From: Tritrichomonas musculus
Lineage: Eukaryota; Parabasalia; Tritrichomonadida; Tritrichomonadidae
DNA: 64,000 nucleotides
Assembly (NCBI GenBank): GCA_039105265.1
Contig: JAPFFF010000014.1
Coordinates: 2,852,001-2,916,000 of the forward strand
Reading direction: 5' to 3'
The notes beneath the pieces are model-generated. The model was not told where the DNA came from. It saw only the letters and a list, made by a program, of their open reading frames with translations, and made no database searches. Each line of letters starts with the position of its first letter. The stretch's first letter is position 1. The position numbers and the translations under genes were made by a program. This document shows, one piece after another, positions 39,785-49,882 of this stretch.

Positions 39785-42271
39785 AAATATTATAAATAAT
39801 GAAAAAATAGATTACACCTTTTTTTATTGCAAATCTCCTTGTTCACATTAATAATTCTCTAATTCTTTTTTCTTTTATAAAAAACTGACTCTGAAATCCT
39901 ATTAAACTTTAATATTGCCTTTTCTCAATATTATAAAAATGAAATAAAAACATCATAAGCATGTAAAACATGATAGAAATTGAATTCTTATGTAAAAAAA
40001 CCGATCATTTTTTCTATGAGATTTCTGAACTGTAATTATACAAATATTGAAAAATAAAACAATCAAAAAATGTAAATAAAATAGATGATTACATTGACTT
40101 GCCCTTTTTAAAAGTAAAATACTTATCTTCATACATTTAATGTGAATTATGATATCATTCTTTATGCGATATTGAACTCGGAATTTGAATCACATAGAGT
40201 TCATTGAAAAAGTTCATTCAATCTTGGTGATATTTACTTTTTGAGATATTTGGCCAGATAAGTATTTAAAAAAAACAGGAAAAAAGAAATAAAGTATCGT
40301 AAAAAAGTTCTTTACGACAGAAAAAAGTCCTTTACGGTGAAGTCATTCATTCATATTACCACAAAATTAGGGAAATATAATAAATATTAACGATTAAAAA
40401 AGGTATTTATATTTGACCTTTTTTTTATTTTGGTAAAGGACTATTTCAATGTCGTAAAATTTTTTTCAAACTTTTTGTGAATTTCATTTCACCTTAAAGG
40501 ACTTTTCACTGGCGTAAAGAGCTTTAGAAAGAAGTTCACAAATCTATTGATTTGAAAAAAAAAAGACTTATTTAGCTTTAGAAAAATAATTCCCATTTGA
40601 AAATTTGTGTAAAAATATATTGTCAAATAGTAATAAAAATACTCTATTTTTATACATTTTCATAGAGTATAGAGGTATTCATGTAGAGACATTGACGAAA
40701 TATTGTAATTTTGATCATTATTTCATTATTTTTATTTTGAAACTAAGATTGTACTTTAATGAATAAGGATTTTATACTCCTATTTTTGAGATATTTCTAT
40801 TTTTATTTTTCTGAAATAAAAATGGTTTTATATTTGAGAGGTAGTATAATTTTTTTATATAAAAATTGATGTAATATAGATATATATTTAAATTTGTTTC
40901 AATTATTATTATTGTATATATATTTAAATAATATATTAATATTTATATGTTTATAGAACATTTAATTTCTAAAGATATACTTGTTTATATTTCATTTTAT
41001 TTATAATAAATTTTTATCTTTTTCAGTTATTATATTTTATTATTGAAATAATAAACATTTTATATCCTAGTAATATTCCTATTAAAACATAATTTTAATT
41101 TATATATATGATATATATTACTATTTATATACAATATATATTTTATATTTAAGATTTATATAATATATTAAATAGATAAATTAACAATAAAAAAATGAAA
41201 AATTCAATTAAACGATGATTTTAAATTGAATTTCAAAAAATATTAGTTGGTTTGTATTGTGATTGTTTTTTGGTTTTCAATATTTTAAATATAAAAAATA
41301 ATTTTATAAAATGGCAAATAATAATTTGACTGAATAGAAAATATTTTTTTAATATTTTTATGAAGATGAGCAAATTTATATTTTTCAAGAATCATTTCAC
41401 TATTAACTTCACTTCACCGAAATAATCATCTCACATCACTAAAATAATAATAACGTACAAAAATACGATGAAAAATAATTCAAAATAATTCAAAATATTA
41501 ATTACATTTTTCTTTAAAATGGGAGTATAAAGTAACTTATTTACATAATAAAATCTATTTAAATATATATTATTATTATATTGTACAATTGGTGTATTAT
41601 TATTTCGTAAAGCAATTGAGAAATAAGTCATTTTCTAATAAATTTGTGTTTAAATCAATATATGGCTAGTAATATGGAAATACAACAGATAATATATTTT
41701 ATAAATAAAGTACAAAATATTATTATTGATTTGTAATTCATAAATATTTTATTTGACTCGAGATATAAACGAAACATTATTTTTTAAATGGTTTTTAAAT
41801 TCTCAACATCCATTAAAACCAATTATGGCAAATGTCAGTATTGGATATATAGAAGTAAATAGTCTTAATATTTTTTCATAAGATAAAATATTCATTCAAT
41901 TAAAGTAAAAATAAAAAAATCAAATAACGAGTTTTCACTTCACATGAATACCTCTAAAAATTCTCAAATCATCTTTTTCATGATTTCATGCTCCAATGTA
42001 TTGGACTTCCTTTAGATGATTATTCTTGAAATCTATAGATCAGGAAATTTGTTTAGAAAAATTATTTTCTTGCTTTCATGTAAGAGATAAGAGTTTAATC
42101 AGGCCAATTTATTTTGCCTAACAATCACCTAAATTAATTATGCATATAAAGTAACTTATAGATTTCTAACATTAACAAAAAAAAAGTGATTTTTTTTTTT
42201 TTAATTTTTAAAAAAATTAGAAATTAGAAAAAGTTATTGATTCATTGAAAATTAAAAACTTTTTCAATAAA
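39785..42271. other. 2.5-kb AT-rich gap with one foldback element
   Basis: Apart from the inverted-repeat element near 40304-40527 only AT-rich sequence is seen. The antisense 66-codon frame at 41431-41631 has composition like its flanks and is not called. Confidence 0.55.
40304..40527. mobile_element. Foldback/MITE-like element, about 224 bp
   Basis: The left arm (AAAGTTCTTTACGACAG, then AAAAAGTCCTTTACGGTGAA) is matched by the inverted right arm (reverse complement AAAGCTCTTTACGCCAGTGA, then AAAGTCCTTTAAGGTGAA) over about 50 bases with some mismatches. A third partial copy of the motif (GGTAAAGGACT ... GTCGTAAAA, 40434-40459) lies inside. It has no coding capacity. Confidence 0.6.
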
Positions 42272-43507
42272 TTAAATTAAAATTATTGGATTATCAAATC
42301 GAGTCAAGAAAAAATTTGAATTTGGCGGTGGTTCAAGTCCTGAGTAATTTCCTATTTCATGGGTCGACGTTTGTGAAAGATATTTGTTTCTCTTCTCAGC
42401 AACAGGAATTAAAGGATGTGAATTTGCATCTTTCATAATGTATGACCAAAAAGTTATATGCAAGCCATTTAAATTGTAATTAGAAATCGGGCAGTTTTCA
42501 ACATATTCGTTGGATTGCTTGTATGTGGCGGTTTGAGGTTCAGATGATATTTCAACACCGATAACTGACAATGGATGGAACAGTTGAAGAACCTCATTCA
42601 ACATTTTACTTGCGTCTTTTAACGAATTGCTGTGATTTGCTTCGAAAGAAACATATGAACATTTGTTTTCTGGTGTGATATGTATTGTTTCATATTCTTC
42701 CGTATTACCAAATAACGCATTCATCGAATAGCCACAAGGATCAAAGAAAAACTCATCAACAGAAGCATCAGGGATGATGTTTCTAACTTTATTGATGATT
42801 TGATTTTCTTTGCCAAAATTTTCAATCCAAAAGTTTTCAGAAATTCCAGGATGAATTTCATGCATTTTCATCTCGAATGTATTGAAAACTGGTCTGAAAA
42901 TTTTATTATTTAACTCTACATAATAAAAGTACCAATGATCTTGACTGAAAGGTCCACATTGTACTTTTTGAGAGTTATCTTCACCAAATCTTGAATCAAG
43001 GAATTTAACTTCAGATAGGAAAGATTTATGCGGAAAAAATTGTTTTTCCGGATGAATGAAATTTTTCCTCCAATATAAAACTGCAGCTAAATCCATATTA
43101 TTTGATTGTCCGATTTGAATGATTTCATCTATTGATAAAAGAAGAGGTATCGTCCCACAAGTTTTCAAAATTATGCGATCTTTAAAAACAAAAAGGCTTG
43201 ATTCACTTAATATAAATGAAGTGCAACTTTCATTCGATTTGCGACTAATTATAGTGCAATGAATATTGTCAAGCATTTTTTCCCATGTTGATTGTGGAAC
43301 TTGTAGAAGTGAAGAAGAAGTCATTGAAAAAATAATTTGTAAATTCTTTTCCGGTCCTTCAAATTCATTTTGAGGTTCATCATTCGATATAAAATTAGAT
43401 TTCATGTGTTGATTTATTAAAGTGACCTGTTCAAAAATTAAAAACTTTTCAGTTTTTATAAAATTCAATTTTTTGAGACATTCTTCAGAATTATCTTTTT
43501 CTTGCAT
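42272..43507 (-). CDS. S-adenosylmethionine decarboxylase proenzyme
   Basis: A 411-residue proenzyme of the eukaryotic AdoMetDC family. The self-cleavage site is FILSESSLFVF, cutting between Glu102 and Ser103, so Ser103 should become the pyruvoyl cofactor. Other key elements are present: FEGPEKNLQ (49-57), the catalytic Cys117 in ILKTCGT, and CGYSMNALF followed by ETIHITPENKCSYVSFEAN, which holds the Ser and His needed for processing. The enzyme makes decarboxylated AdoMet, the aminopropyl donor for spermidine and spermine. About 40 residues precede the usual start of the family; Met35 at 43405 is a possible alternative start. No other polyamine gene is in the window. The protein is predicted intact and active. 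Confidence 0.92.
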   Translation of the reverse strand: MQEKDNSEECLKKLNFIKTEKFLIFEQVTLINQHMKSNFISNDEPQNEFEGPEKNLQIIFSMTSSSLLQVPQSTWEKMLDNIHCTIISRKSNESCTSFILSESSLFVFKDRIILKTCGTIPLLLSIDEIIQIGQSNNMDLAAVLYWRKNFIHPEKQFFPHKSFLSEVKFLDSRFGEDNSQKVQCGPFSQDHWYFYYVELNNKIFRPVFNTFEMKMHEIHPGISENFWIENFGKENQIINKVRNIIPDASVDEFFFDPCGYSMNALFGNTEEYETIHITPENKCSYVSFEANHSNSLKDASKMLNEVLQLFHPLSVIGVEISSEPQTATYKQSNEYVENCPISNYNLNGLHITFWSYIMKDANSHPLIPVAEKRNKYLSQTSTHEIGNYSGLEPPPNSNFFLTRFDNPIILI

Positions 43508-45901
43508 TCAATTTAAAATTGAAAATTTTCATTCTGTAAACAATCAAATATTTCAAAAAGTTTGCATTATCGATAAAGTTTTATATAATAAGATCACACC
43601 TTTTTTATTTGGAGGTATTTAATCAAAACAACTATTACAAATTAGTTTATTCAATTACATTGAATTGCTTTTAAATTTTCAAAAGCAAAATATTCAATTT
43701 ATAACGATTTATTTATTTTTTGCATTCATAAAAAAAGATAATTCTGTGTTACGTGATTTAAATTATAACAACTTATTTTCTAATTGATTTATTCAGTTAA
43801 GAATAACACATTCTTTTTTACGAATAATTAATTTTTTTATATCAACTTAATTAAACTTAAATTTAATGTACGTAATGAAATAATATTTTTTTTCTCTTTG
43901 TAAATAAAATAGACATTGTAAATATAAATACATTTGTTTCTTAATAAAAATCATTTGATTGATATTTACCAAATTTAATAAGTCTATTTAAAATTATAAC
44001 TAATTGTTATTTACTTAAAGAAATACCAGAATAGTTGCATTTTGGATTGGAAACAATTTTGGCAATTAAATATAATTTCATTGTAAAAATAATATTAAAA
44101 AGATTGGATGTGAAGTGAAAATGAACTTCTCAATATTTGAATGGGTGACGAATATTTATTTGAATATCAAAAAACAAAATTGCAAAAAAATAAATATCAA
44201 CTTATTTCCAAATCCAATGCTTTTTTAATAGATTTGGTATCAAAATTCTTACAAAATAATATTTTGAATTTAAAAATGGTTTTAAGGAGGTAGTTTCTCA
44301 ATTCAATTCTATAATTCAATGAGTTCTCACAAAAATAAGGAAATTTCTTATTTTAATATTTTTTTCTGCCATCCACTGGGGATTTAAGGCAAAAAGATTC
44401 ATAACAATATGTATATTTGGTTTTACCATCATTTCAACTGATTTTTTTTGGTAAATGTATGACCAACTTTTTTTGTTGATAGGATTTGAATCATATCGAT
44501 ATGATTCCAAAATTTAAAAAAATGTTTTAAAAATATTTTAAAAGCCTAGGGCATGAATCGAAAAAAATGATGAAAATTATATCATAATAATATTAGACCT
44601 ATCCACAAATCAAAAATCGTTTGTTGAACGTTTATTGAAAATTTGCGGACAACAAACTTTTTGTGAATATCTTAAAATTCTCAAATAATAAAATATTTGT
44701 AAAAAAGCTAATTTTTGCATCTATAAAACATTTTCGAGGACAATATTTTTTAAAAAATAATATTAACTTCAAATGATATGAGCAAACAATTAAAAATAGA
44801 TGCAAATAGCTTATTATCAAATATAAGTATTAATAAGAACAAATTCGACTATATCAATAATATACTTTATAATTCAATGTTTGATAAGAATTTTCTTTTT
44901 TTTTTTTTATGTTTTCATAGATGAATTATGTAAAAATAATTATGATCATTTCGAATTTAGAAACCAAAATTTTATTTAACCAATATTTTCATTAATCATT
45001 TTAAACAATACAATCTAAATCATTTGAATTTTGCATATACAACTGATTTAAATCGTAAAAATCAAATTTTTTTCATTATTATCCTTTTTCAAAATATTTA
45101 CTCTGTTCTTTTATGTACATTCAATTATAAATTTTGATCTTTATTTAAAAACAGCCAAATCATTAATTAATTTTTTTCTTTAAAAAACATTTATTTTTTA
45201 AGATATTGGAACCAAAAAAATTAAAACATAAAGCACATAAACGTTTTGTTTTTGAACAAAACGTTTACCAAAAAACATAAAAAATTACGGACAATACCGC
45301 TTATTTGCAAAGAATGGGATATTTAGAAATAATTAAATATTTGAGTACATAAAAATGTTCACAAAAAGTTTATTGTCCGCAAATTTTTAGTAAACGTTCA
45401 ACAAACGATTTTTGATTTGTGGATAGGTCTATTATTTCAAAAAAGAATTTTATTGTTAAATTTCCTTTTAATTTAAAGCAAGGAAATTATGCTATTAATT
45501 TTTTTTTTTAATATTCATTCGTTCCACGTTTTTTGAAAAAAAGCCATAAAAGAAAAGGTATTTTAATTTAGTTAATATTTCAATAAAATGGGTTAATTAT
45601 GTAGATATTTTTTATAATCTTATTTTTAAAAAATTGCAATTTTTTACCATATAAACAGAGAAAAGAAAAAACTATATTTTTTTATTTTGATCGTTAAGGA
45701 TAAATATCAAGGTCATTTAACCTTTTCATAGCATATTACCATTGAAACCTCAATTCTATGAGTTCTATCAATATTGAATGCCTTAATTTCAAAATATGTT
45801 TTGTCAAGTATCTTTGAATGTAAATAAACAAAAACGGATTTAACTCTGAATTTATTATTATATATAATTTGATTTATAAATAGACATTTTTTAAAGAGAA
45901 T
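43508..45901. other. 2.4-kb AT-rich gap carrying a TIR element
   Basis: Holds the 838-bp element at 44594-45431, listed separately. Short frames inside or next to it (44316-44510, 44632-44820, 45713-45913, all antisense) show no domain. Confidence 0.6.
44594..45431. mobile_element. TIR element, 838 bp, about 78-bp near-perfect inverted ends, TA-flanked
   Basis: The left end TAGACCTATCCACAAATCAA is repeated inverted at the right end (...GATTTGTGGATAGGTCTA). The pairing continues through AAATCGTTTGTTGAACGTTT and TTTGCGGACAA with only a few mismatches over about 78 bases. Each end is bounded by TA. Inside is a further perfect 12-base hairpin, AAACGTTTTGTT with AACAAAACGTTT, near 45240-45268. 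No transposase frame remains. The border TA suggests Tc1/mariner-type mobilisation in trans; the high identity of the arms points to recent activity. Confidence 0.8.
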
Positions 45902-47494
45902 TTGAACATCCAACAGAGAGATGAAAAATTAACCAATATAGGTCAAATTTCTTTAAATATAATGAGTGATAGGCTTTTTTTATTCCCTGAGTCACTAGAT
46001 ACCAACCCATCATCATTTTTACAGAATGCAATCGCAACAATCAGTCGTCCTTTTAAGGTCAATAATTTTAAATTATTTGCATTTATTGAATGTTTTGATG
46101 AAGTTGATTTTCCTTTTGTTGTTGCACCTGTGAGTTGTATTGGAAAATCTGTAATGCTTTACCAATATCGGTTTTCTGATAAAGTTCCGGATTTTAAAAA
46201 ATTAGGATTTGAAATACTTCCTACAGAAAATGGTGATGTTCTATTTTTGTCATCAAAGACATTTTCAATTCTATCTTCAAAATACAGAAGCATTTCTATT
46301 AAATCTGGCCATTGGCCTGATGTAGCAAATAAATATCATATGTTAGCTGCATTTTCTCATTTAGATGTGATTCCACCTCTATCAAAAAGTTTTTTGAGAT
46401 CTAACCAATCAATTAAAGAAATCACGAACCAATTTCATGAATTATACGATGTTTCAGATAATCGTTCATTGACATTAGCTTCTTTATATTTCGAAGTGGT
46501 TAGAATTTTGCAAATATTTTGTTTTGCACCACTTGGCATTTATATTTCTCCAGATTCATCGTCTTATTATTTTGGAGCAATTAGACCAGTAATTGCGGCA
46601 TTTCACGAGAAATGCTTCTCTCACTCTCTCATTGGATGCTGCTGCCTTACACCAGCTACAATGAAACAACTTTGGTCCTTATTCCATTTCGTTAAAACAT
46701 CATTAGAACTATTCGGATACGATACAGGTTCAGATTTTCATTCATTTTCAGTGGCAATTCATAAATTCCAATCCGATAATGGCCTTCCTACAGATGAAGA
46801 ATGCAATGAACAAACATTGAAATTGATATGGAAATTTTTATTGCTTAAAAAATCAGATCCAATTGCAGCTCTAGCCCTAGCAGATACTCCTCTTAAACTC
46901 AATTCAGTTGGAGAGAATGAAAAATTCGGAAAGATTGATCCCAACCAATTTGATAAAAGTACAAATTATATCTCAACAAATAAAGTTGAAATCAATACGG
47001 CTAGTAGTTCAGCTGCAAAAAAAATTTCTTCCAGATTATCTCAAGTTATTGACAATCTACCGTCACCAAATTCTACAATAGTTTCAGCACAAAAACAATT
47101 ATTTGCTACAGCAAGATTTGCCGCTGATCATTTCAGCGGAGTGAATCAAGAAATAACTACAGCCCAAGGAAAAATTCAATCTATCAATCAATATGCATCA
47201 GATTTGTTACAAAGAGCAACTGATGCAAATGATGTTGTTGAATCATCTTTGGAAATCATCAATAACTTCAAACAAACAAATGAAATCTCAAAAAAGAAAA
47301 TTGAAGCTGCTAAAATTGAAATCGAACATGAAATAAATAGAACTAGAACACTTATTATTATACTAATTGTCCTTTTGATTGCATATTTCATTCAAAAGCA
47401 TTATATAGGAAAAATTCAAAAAGTTGTCTCCATTTTCAAAAAACCAAAAGGATCTTCTACAAATCCAGGTGAAAATTCAACTTCACAAAGTTAA
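45902..47494 (+). CDS. Predicted tail-anchored coiled-coil protein, hypothetical
   Basis: A 530-residue protein. The Met at 45962 (MSDRLFLFPESLD) is an equally good start, giving 510 residues. Residues about 20-330 form a globular alpha/beta domain I do not recognise (PFVVAPVSCIGKSVMLYQYR, GCCCLTPATMKQLWSLFHFV). Residues about 375-475 are helical and coiled-coil-like. A single strong hydrophobic segment near residues 483-500 (LIIILIVLLIAYF) is followed by a short basic tail, so a C-terminal anchor with the bulk in the cytosol is likely. This layout resembles SNARE-like or vesicle-tether membrane proteins, but no SNARE core signature is evident. The function is unknown. Confidence 0.65.
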   Translation: MNIQQRDEKLTNIGQISLNIMSDRLFLFPESLDTNPSSFLQNAIATISRPFKVNNFKLFAFIECFDEVDFPFVVAPVSCIGKSVMLYQYRFSDKVPDFKKLGFEILPTENGDVLFLSSKTFSILSSKYRSISIKSGHWPDVANKYHMLAAFSHLDVIPPLSKSFLRSNQSIKEITNQFHELYDVSDNRSLTLASLYFEVVRILQIFCFAPLGIYISPDSSSYYFGAIRPVIAAFHEKCFSHSLIGCCCLTPATMKQLWSLFHFVKTSLELFGYDTGSDFHSFSVAIHKFQSDNGLPTDEECNEQTLKLIWKFLLLKKSDPIAALALADTPLKLNSVGENEKFGKIDPNQFDKSTNYISTNKVEINTASSSAAKKISSRLSQVIDNLPSPNSTIVSAQKQLFATARFAADHFSGVNQEITTAQGKIQSINQYASDLLQRATDANDVVESSLEIINNFKQTNEISKKKIEAAKIEIEHEINRTRTLIIILIVLLIAYFIQKHYIGKIQKVVSIFKKPKGSSTNPGENSTSQS

Positions 47495-48012
47495 TAATTT
47501 TTTAAGAATATAATACTATCTAATATATAATTATTATCATGAATATAAGTTGCGATTTATAATACCCAAATCCCAAAAAAATCTTTCAAATGCACGATTT
47601 ATATTATTTCGGGAAAACGGACTTGTGAGTATAAAAAGATATCTTTCGATAATTATATTATTAATTAATGATCTTTTTTTTTTTTTATAGTTTTTATATA
47701 ATCAAATATTGCATGACTCATCAGAATTATGCATTTTATTTATTTTAACATGATACCGTTTGATTGGGCTGTATTTCTTTTTAGAAAAATTTGAATATAA
47801 TTTTTGAATATATTTGAATGGCTTTATTTCAATCTTTTGAAAAATGTCAAATTTTTAGTTTTTTGAAATAAAGATGAATACTTTCATTTATAAATACAAA
47901 TTTTATTTAATGAAATGAGCTATAAAACTTGTAGACATTCCATTTTATTAATTATGACAATATTATTGATAATTTCATGAATGTTTTAGTTTTAAAACAA
48001 TAAGAATAAAAA
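47495..48012. other. intergenic between convergent genes
   Basis: 518 AT-rich bases with a T run near 47678. Nothing else was recognised. Confidence 0.55.
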
Positions 48013-48462
48013 TCATTGCCCTAAGGCAAGAGCTCTAAATTCATTGAAATCAATCTTACCATCGTTGTTCTTATCTGCCTCTCGAATCATTCTGCGAATC
48101 ACTTCAGCAGATGAATCGAGTCCAAGCGATATTAAGAGCGTTCTTAAATTTTGTGGTGTTATGAATCCATCTCCTTCACGATCAAAAACTTTGAAAGCTT
48201 CCCTAAGCTCATCTTCAATATCACTTTGGCGCATCTGTCTAGACATTAAGGCAAGGAACTCCAAAAAGTCAATTTTATCTTTTCCATCAGCATCAACTTC
48301 TCTTATCATATCTTGAATCTCATTGTGAGTTGGTGATTGACCGATGGCACGCATGACTGCTGCAAGATCATCAATATTGATCATACCATCAGCATCACGA
48401 TCCATTATATCAAACGCTTGGCGAAATTCTTGAATCTGTTCTGCTGTTAGTGATTCTACCAT
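48013..48462 (-). CDS. Calmodulin-like EF-hand protein with degenerate loops
   Basis: A 149-residue protein with the exact length and four-EF-hand plan of calmodulin, starting MVESLTAEQIQEFRQAFDIMD. The loops are at 21-32, 57-68, 94-105 and 130-141. Only loop 4 (DKNNDGKIDFNE) is canonical. Loop 1 ends in Asp instead of Glu, loop 2 (DADGKDKIDFLE) has Lys at position 5 and Asp in place of the Gly at position 6, and loop 3 (DREGDGFITPQN) ends in Asn. Calcium binding is therefore probably limited. The linker and hydrophobic pockets are kept, so target binding is still likely. Centrin is less likely because the N-terminal extension is missing. Confidence 0.85.
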   Translation of the reverse strand: MVESLTAEQIQEFRQAFDIMDRDADGMINIDDLAAVMRAIGQSPTHNEIQDMIREVDADGKDKIDFLEFLALMSRQMRQSDIEDELREAFKVFDREGDGFITPQNLRTLLISLGLDSSAEVIRRMIREADKNNDGKIDFNEFRALALGQ

Positions 48463-48940
48463 TTTATAAAATTCTGATTAAGAGAACCGTTTATTTGATT
48501 CAATTTTTCCTCAATTAAATTTTATAAAATTTTGAATAAAAAAATGAACTGAGTTTGGTTAAGTGAATAATAATTACATTTTATTTGATAACATACATAA
48601 AAACATCTAAAATAAAATTGATAGTTAATTTTAAAAAAAAATTATTCGCCATTTGAGATAACATAATTATAATTTGAAAAAAAGTTAAACATAACAAAAC
48701 ATGCATGAAAACCGTATTATATAGATACAAAGATACGAATTTTAAATTTAAAGCTCAAAATGCAAACACATACTTTGATAAAAGAAAGTGCTATGATTAC
48801 AAATTAAGCTTGCCTTTAACTGATATACTTTTTCTAATTGCATCACATTATACTTATAACCAAATGAAAAAAATAACAAATTTGAAAATTCCATATTTTG
48901 ATACAAGATTATTAAAATATACTCGTTATCAATAGATGAC
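48463..48940. other. intergenic, nothing supported
   Basis: 478 bases. Two overlapping frames of 70-76 codons, one on each strand (48705-48960), have no domain and mirror each other, so I treat them as chance. Confidence 0.5.
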
Positions 48941-49558
48941 CTATTGCATTTTATCAACAATATAAATCAGATCGCATATCATACGAATTTGATGATCATC
49001 CGCTTTTTTTATATTTTCTGGTGAAATTGATTTACAAAAATCACTGAGTTGGTCAATATAATTTGAAATATCGCGGATTCGTAAATTATATTGCTGAAAT
49101 AATGCACGGCTTTGAAGCTTTAATCTGGCGATTTCAATTTGGTGCTCACTAATTTCTTTTTTCATTATTTTGATTTTTTCGTGAAAGTCAGTTTTAATTA
49201 ATTCTAAAATAGGCTCATCAAAACTTTTTTCTTTTAAATCAGTAGATTGAGATTGAAAAGCATATTGAGATTGAAACGATTTGAAAACATTTTCTATTGA
49301 ATTTAATATTAATTTACTCTTACCTGAATCTGGAAAATATTTTTTAAATTTATTGTAAAGATCTAGCGATTTCATATAATCATATTCGCCTCCCGACTTT
49401 ATTAATTTTTCGTATTCTTCATATTGTTTAAAAAATCCTTGTAATTCTTTCGACATATAAAATAAGTATTGTTTACTTTTAACATAATTTATTAAAACTT
49501 CAAACTGATGAAATATGATTGAGAGCTTTGATTGATTTTCTGACTCATTCATATTCAT
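48941..49558 (-). CDS. Coiled-coil protein, hypothetical
   Basis: A 205-residue, mostly helical, lysine- and glutamate-rich protein with coiled-coil tendency at about residues 120-175 (HEKIKIMKKEISEHQIEIAR). No membrane segment, signal peptide or known motif is seen. The frame covers the gap between the calmodulin-like gene and the BTB/ankyrin gene and is divergent from the latter, with about 320 bases between the starts. Whether it is expressed is not shown; its codon use looks coding. Confidence 0.5.
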   Translation of the reverse strand: MNMNESENQSKLSIIFHQFEVLINYVKSKQYLFYMSKELQGFFKQYEEYEKLIKSGGEYDYMKSLDLYNKFKKYFPDSGKSKLILNSIENVFKSFQSQYAFQSQSTDLKEKSFDEPILELIKTDFHEKIKIMKKEISEHQIEIARLKLQSRALFQQYNLRIRDISNYIDQLSDFCKSISPENIKKADDHQIRMICDLIYIVDKMQ

Positions 49559-49796
49559 TAAAACAAATTTTCTTTACAATTTTGAAAGGATTTCGTTTAA
49601 AATAACAATATTTTCAATACATTTAGAATTTTTCAACCAAATAAACAAAGACATTTAAATACAAAAAACAAATTATATCATTAAATAGAATGAAGTTATC
49701 AAAAATTATTATTAAATATTGCCTATTTCATATTGAAATATTTATATGTATATTAAACGCAAATCTATTACTCTTAATAAAATAATTGGGAAGGAG

Positions 49797-49838
<42 letters not shown>

Positions 49839-49882
49839 GAATTTATGATGTTTGAGCAACGTCACTTTTTCATTCTATATCG
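49559..49882. other. divergent promoter region with a long poly(A) tract
   Basis: 324 bases between two divergent starts. An A run of about 41 bases (49797-49837) sits 45-85 bases before the ATG of the BTB/ankyrin gene. Long dA:dT tracts exclude nucleosomes in other eukaryotes; a promoter role here is inference. Confidence 0.6.
49870..49874 (+). promoter_or_regulatory. candidate Inr (TCATT) of the BTB/ankyrin gene
   Basis: TCATT matches TCA(+1)-pyrimidine-A/T with the A 11 bases before the ATG. A second match, TCACT, lies eight bases further upstream at 49862. Confidence 0.4.

Noticed and set aside
48705-48960. Overlapping frames on both strands between the calmodulin-like and coiled-coil genes
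   Set aside because: No motif on either strand; open frames of this length arise by chance in low-complexity DNA.
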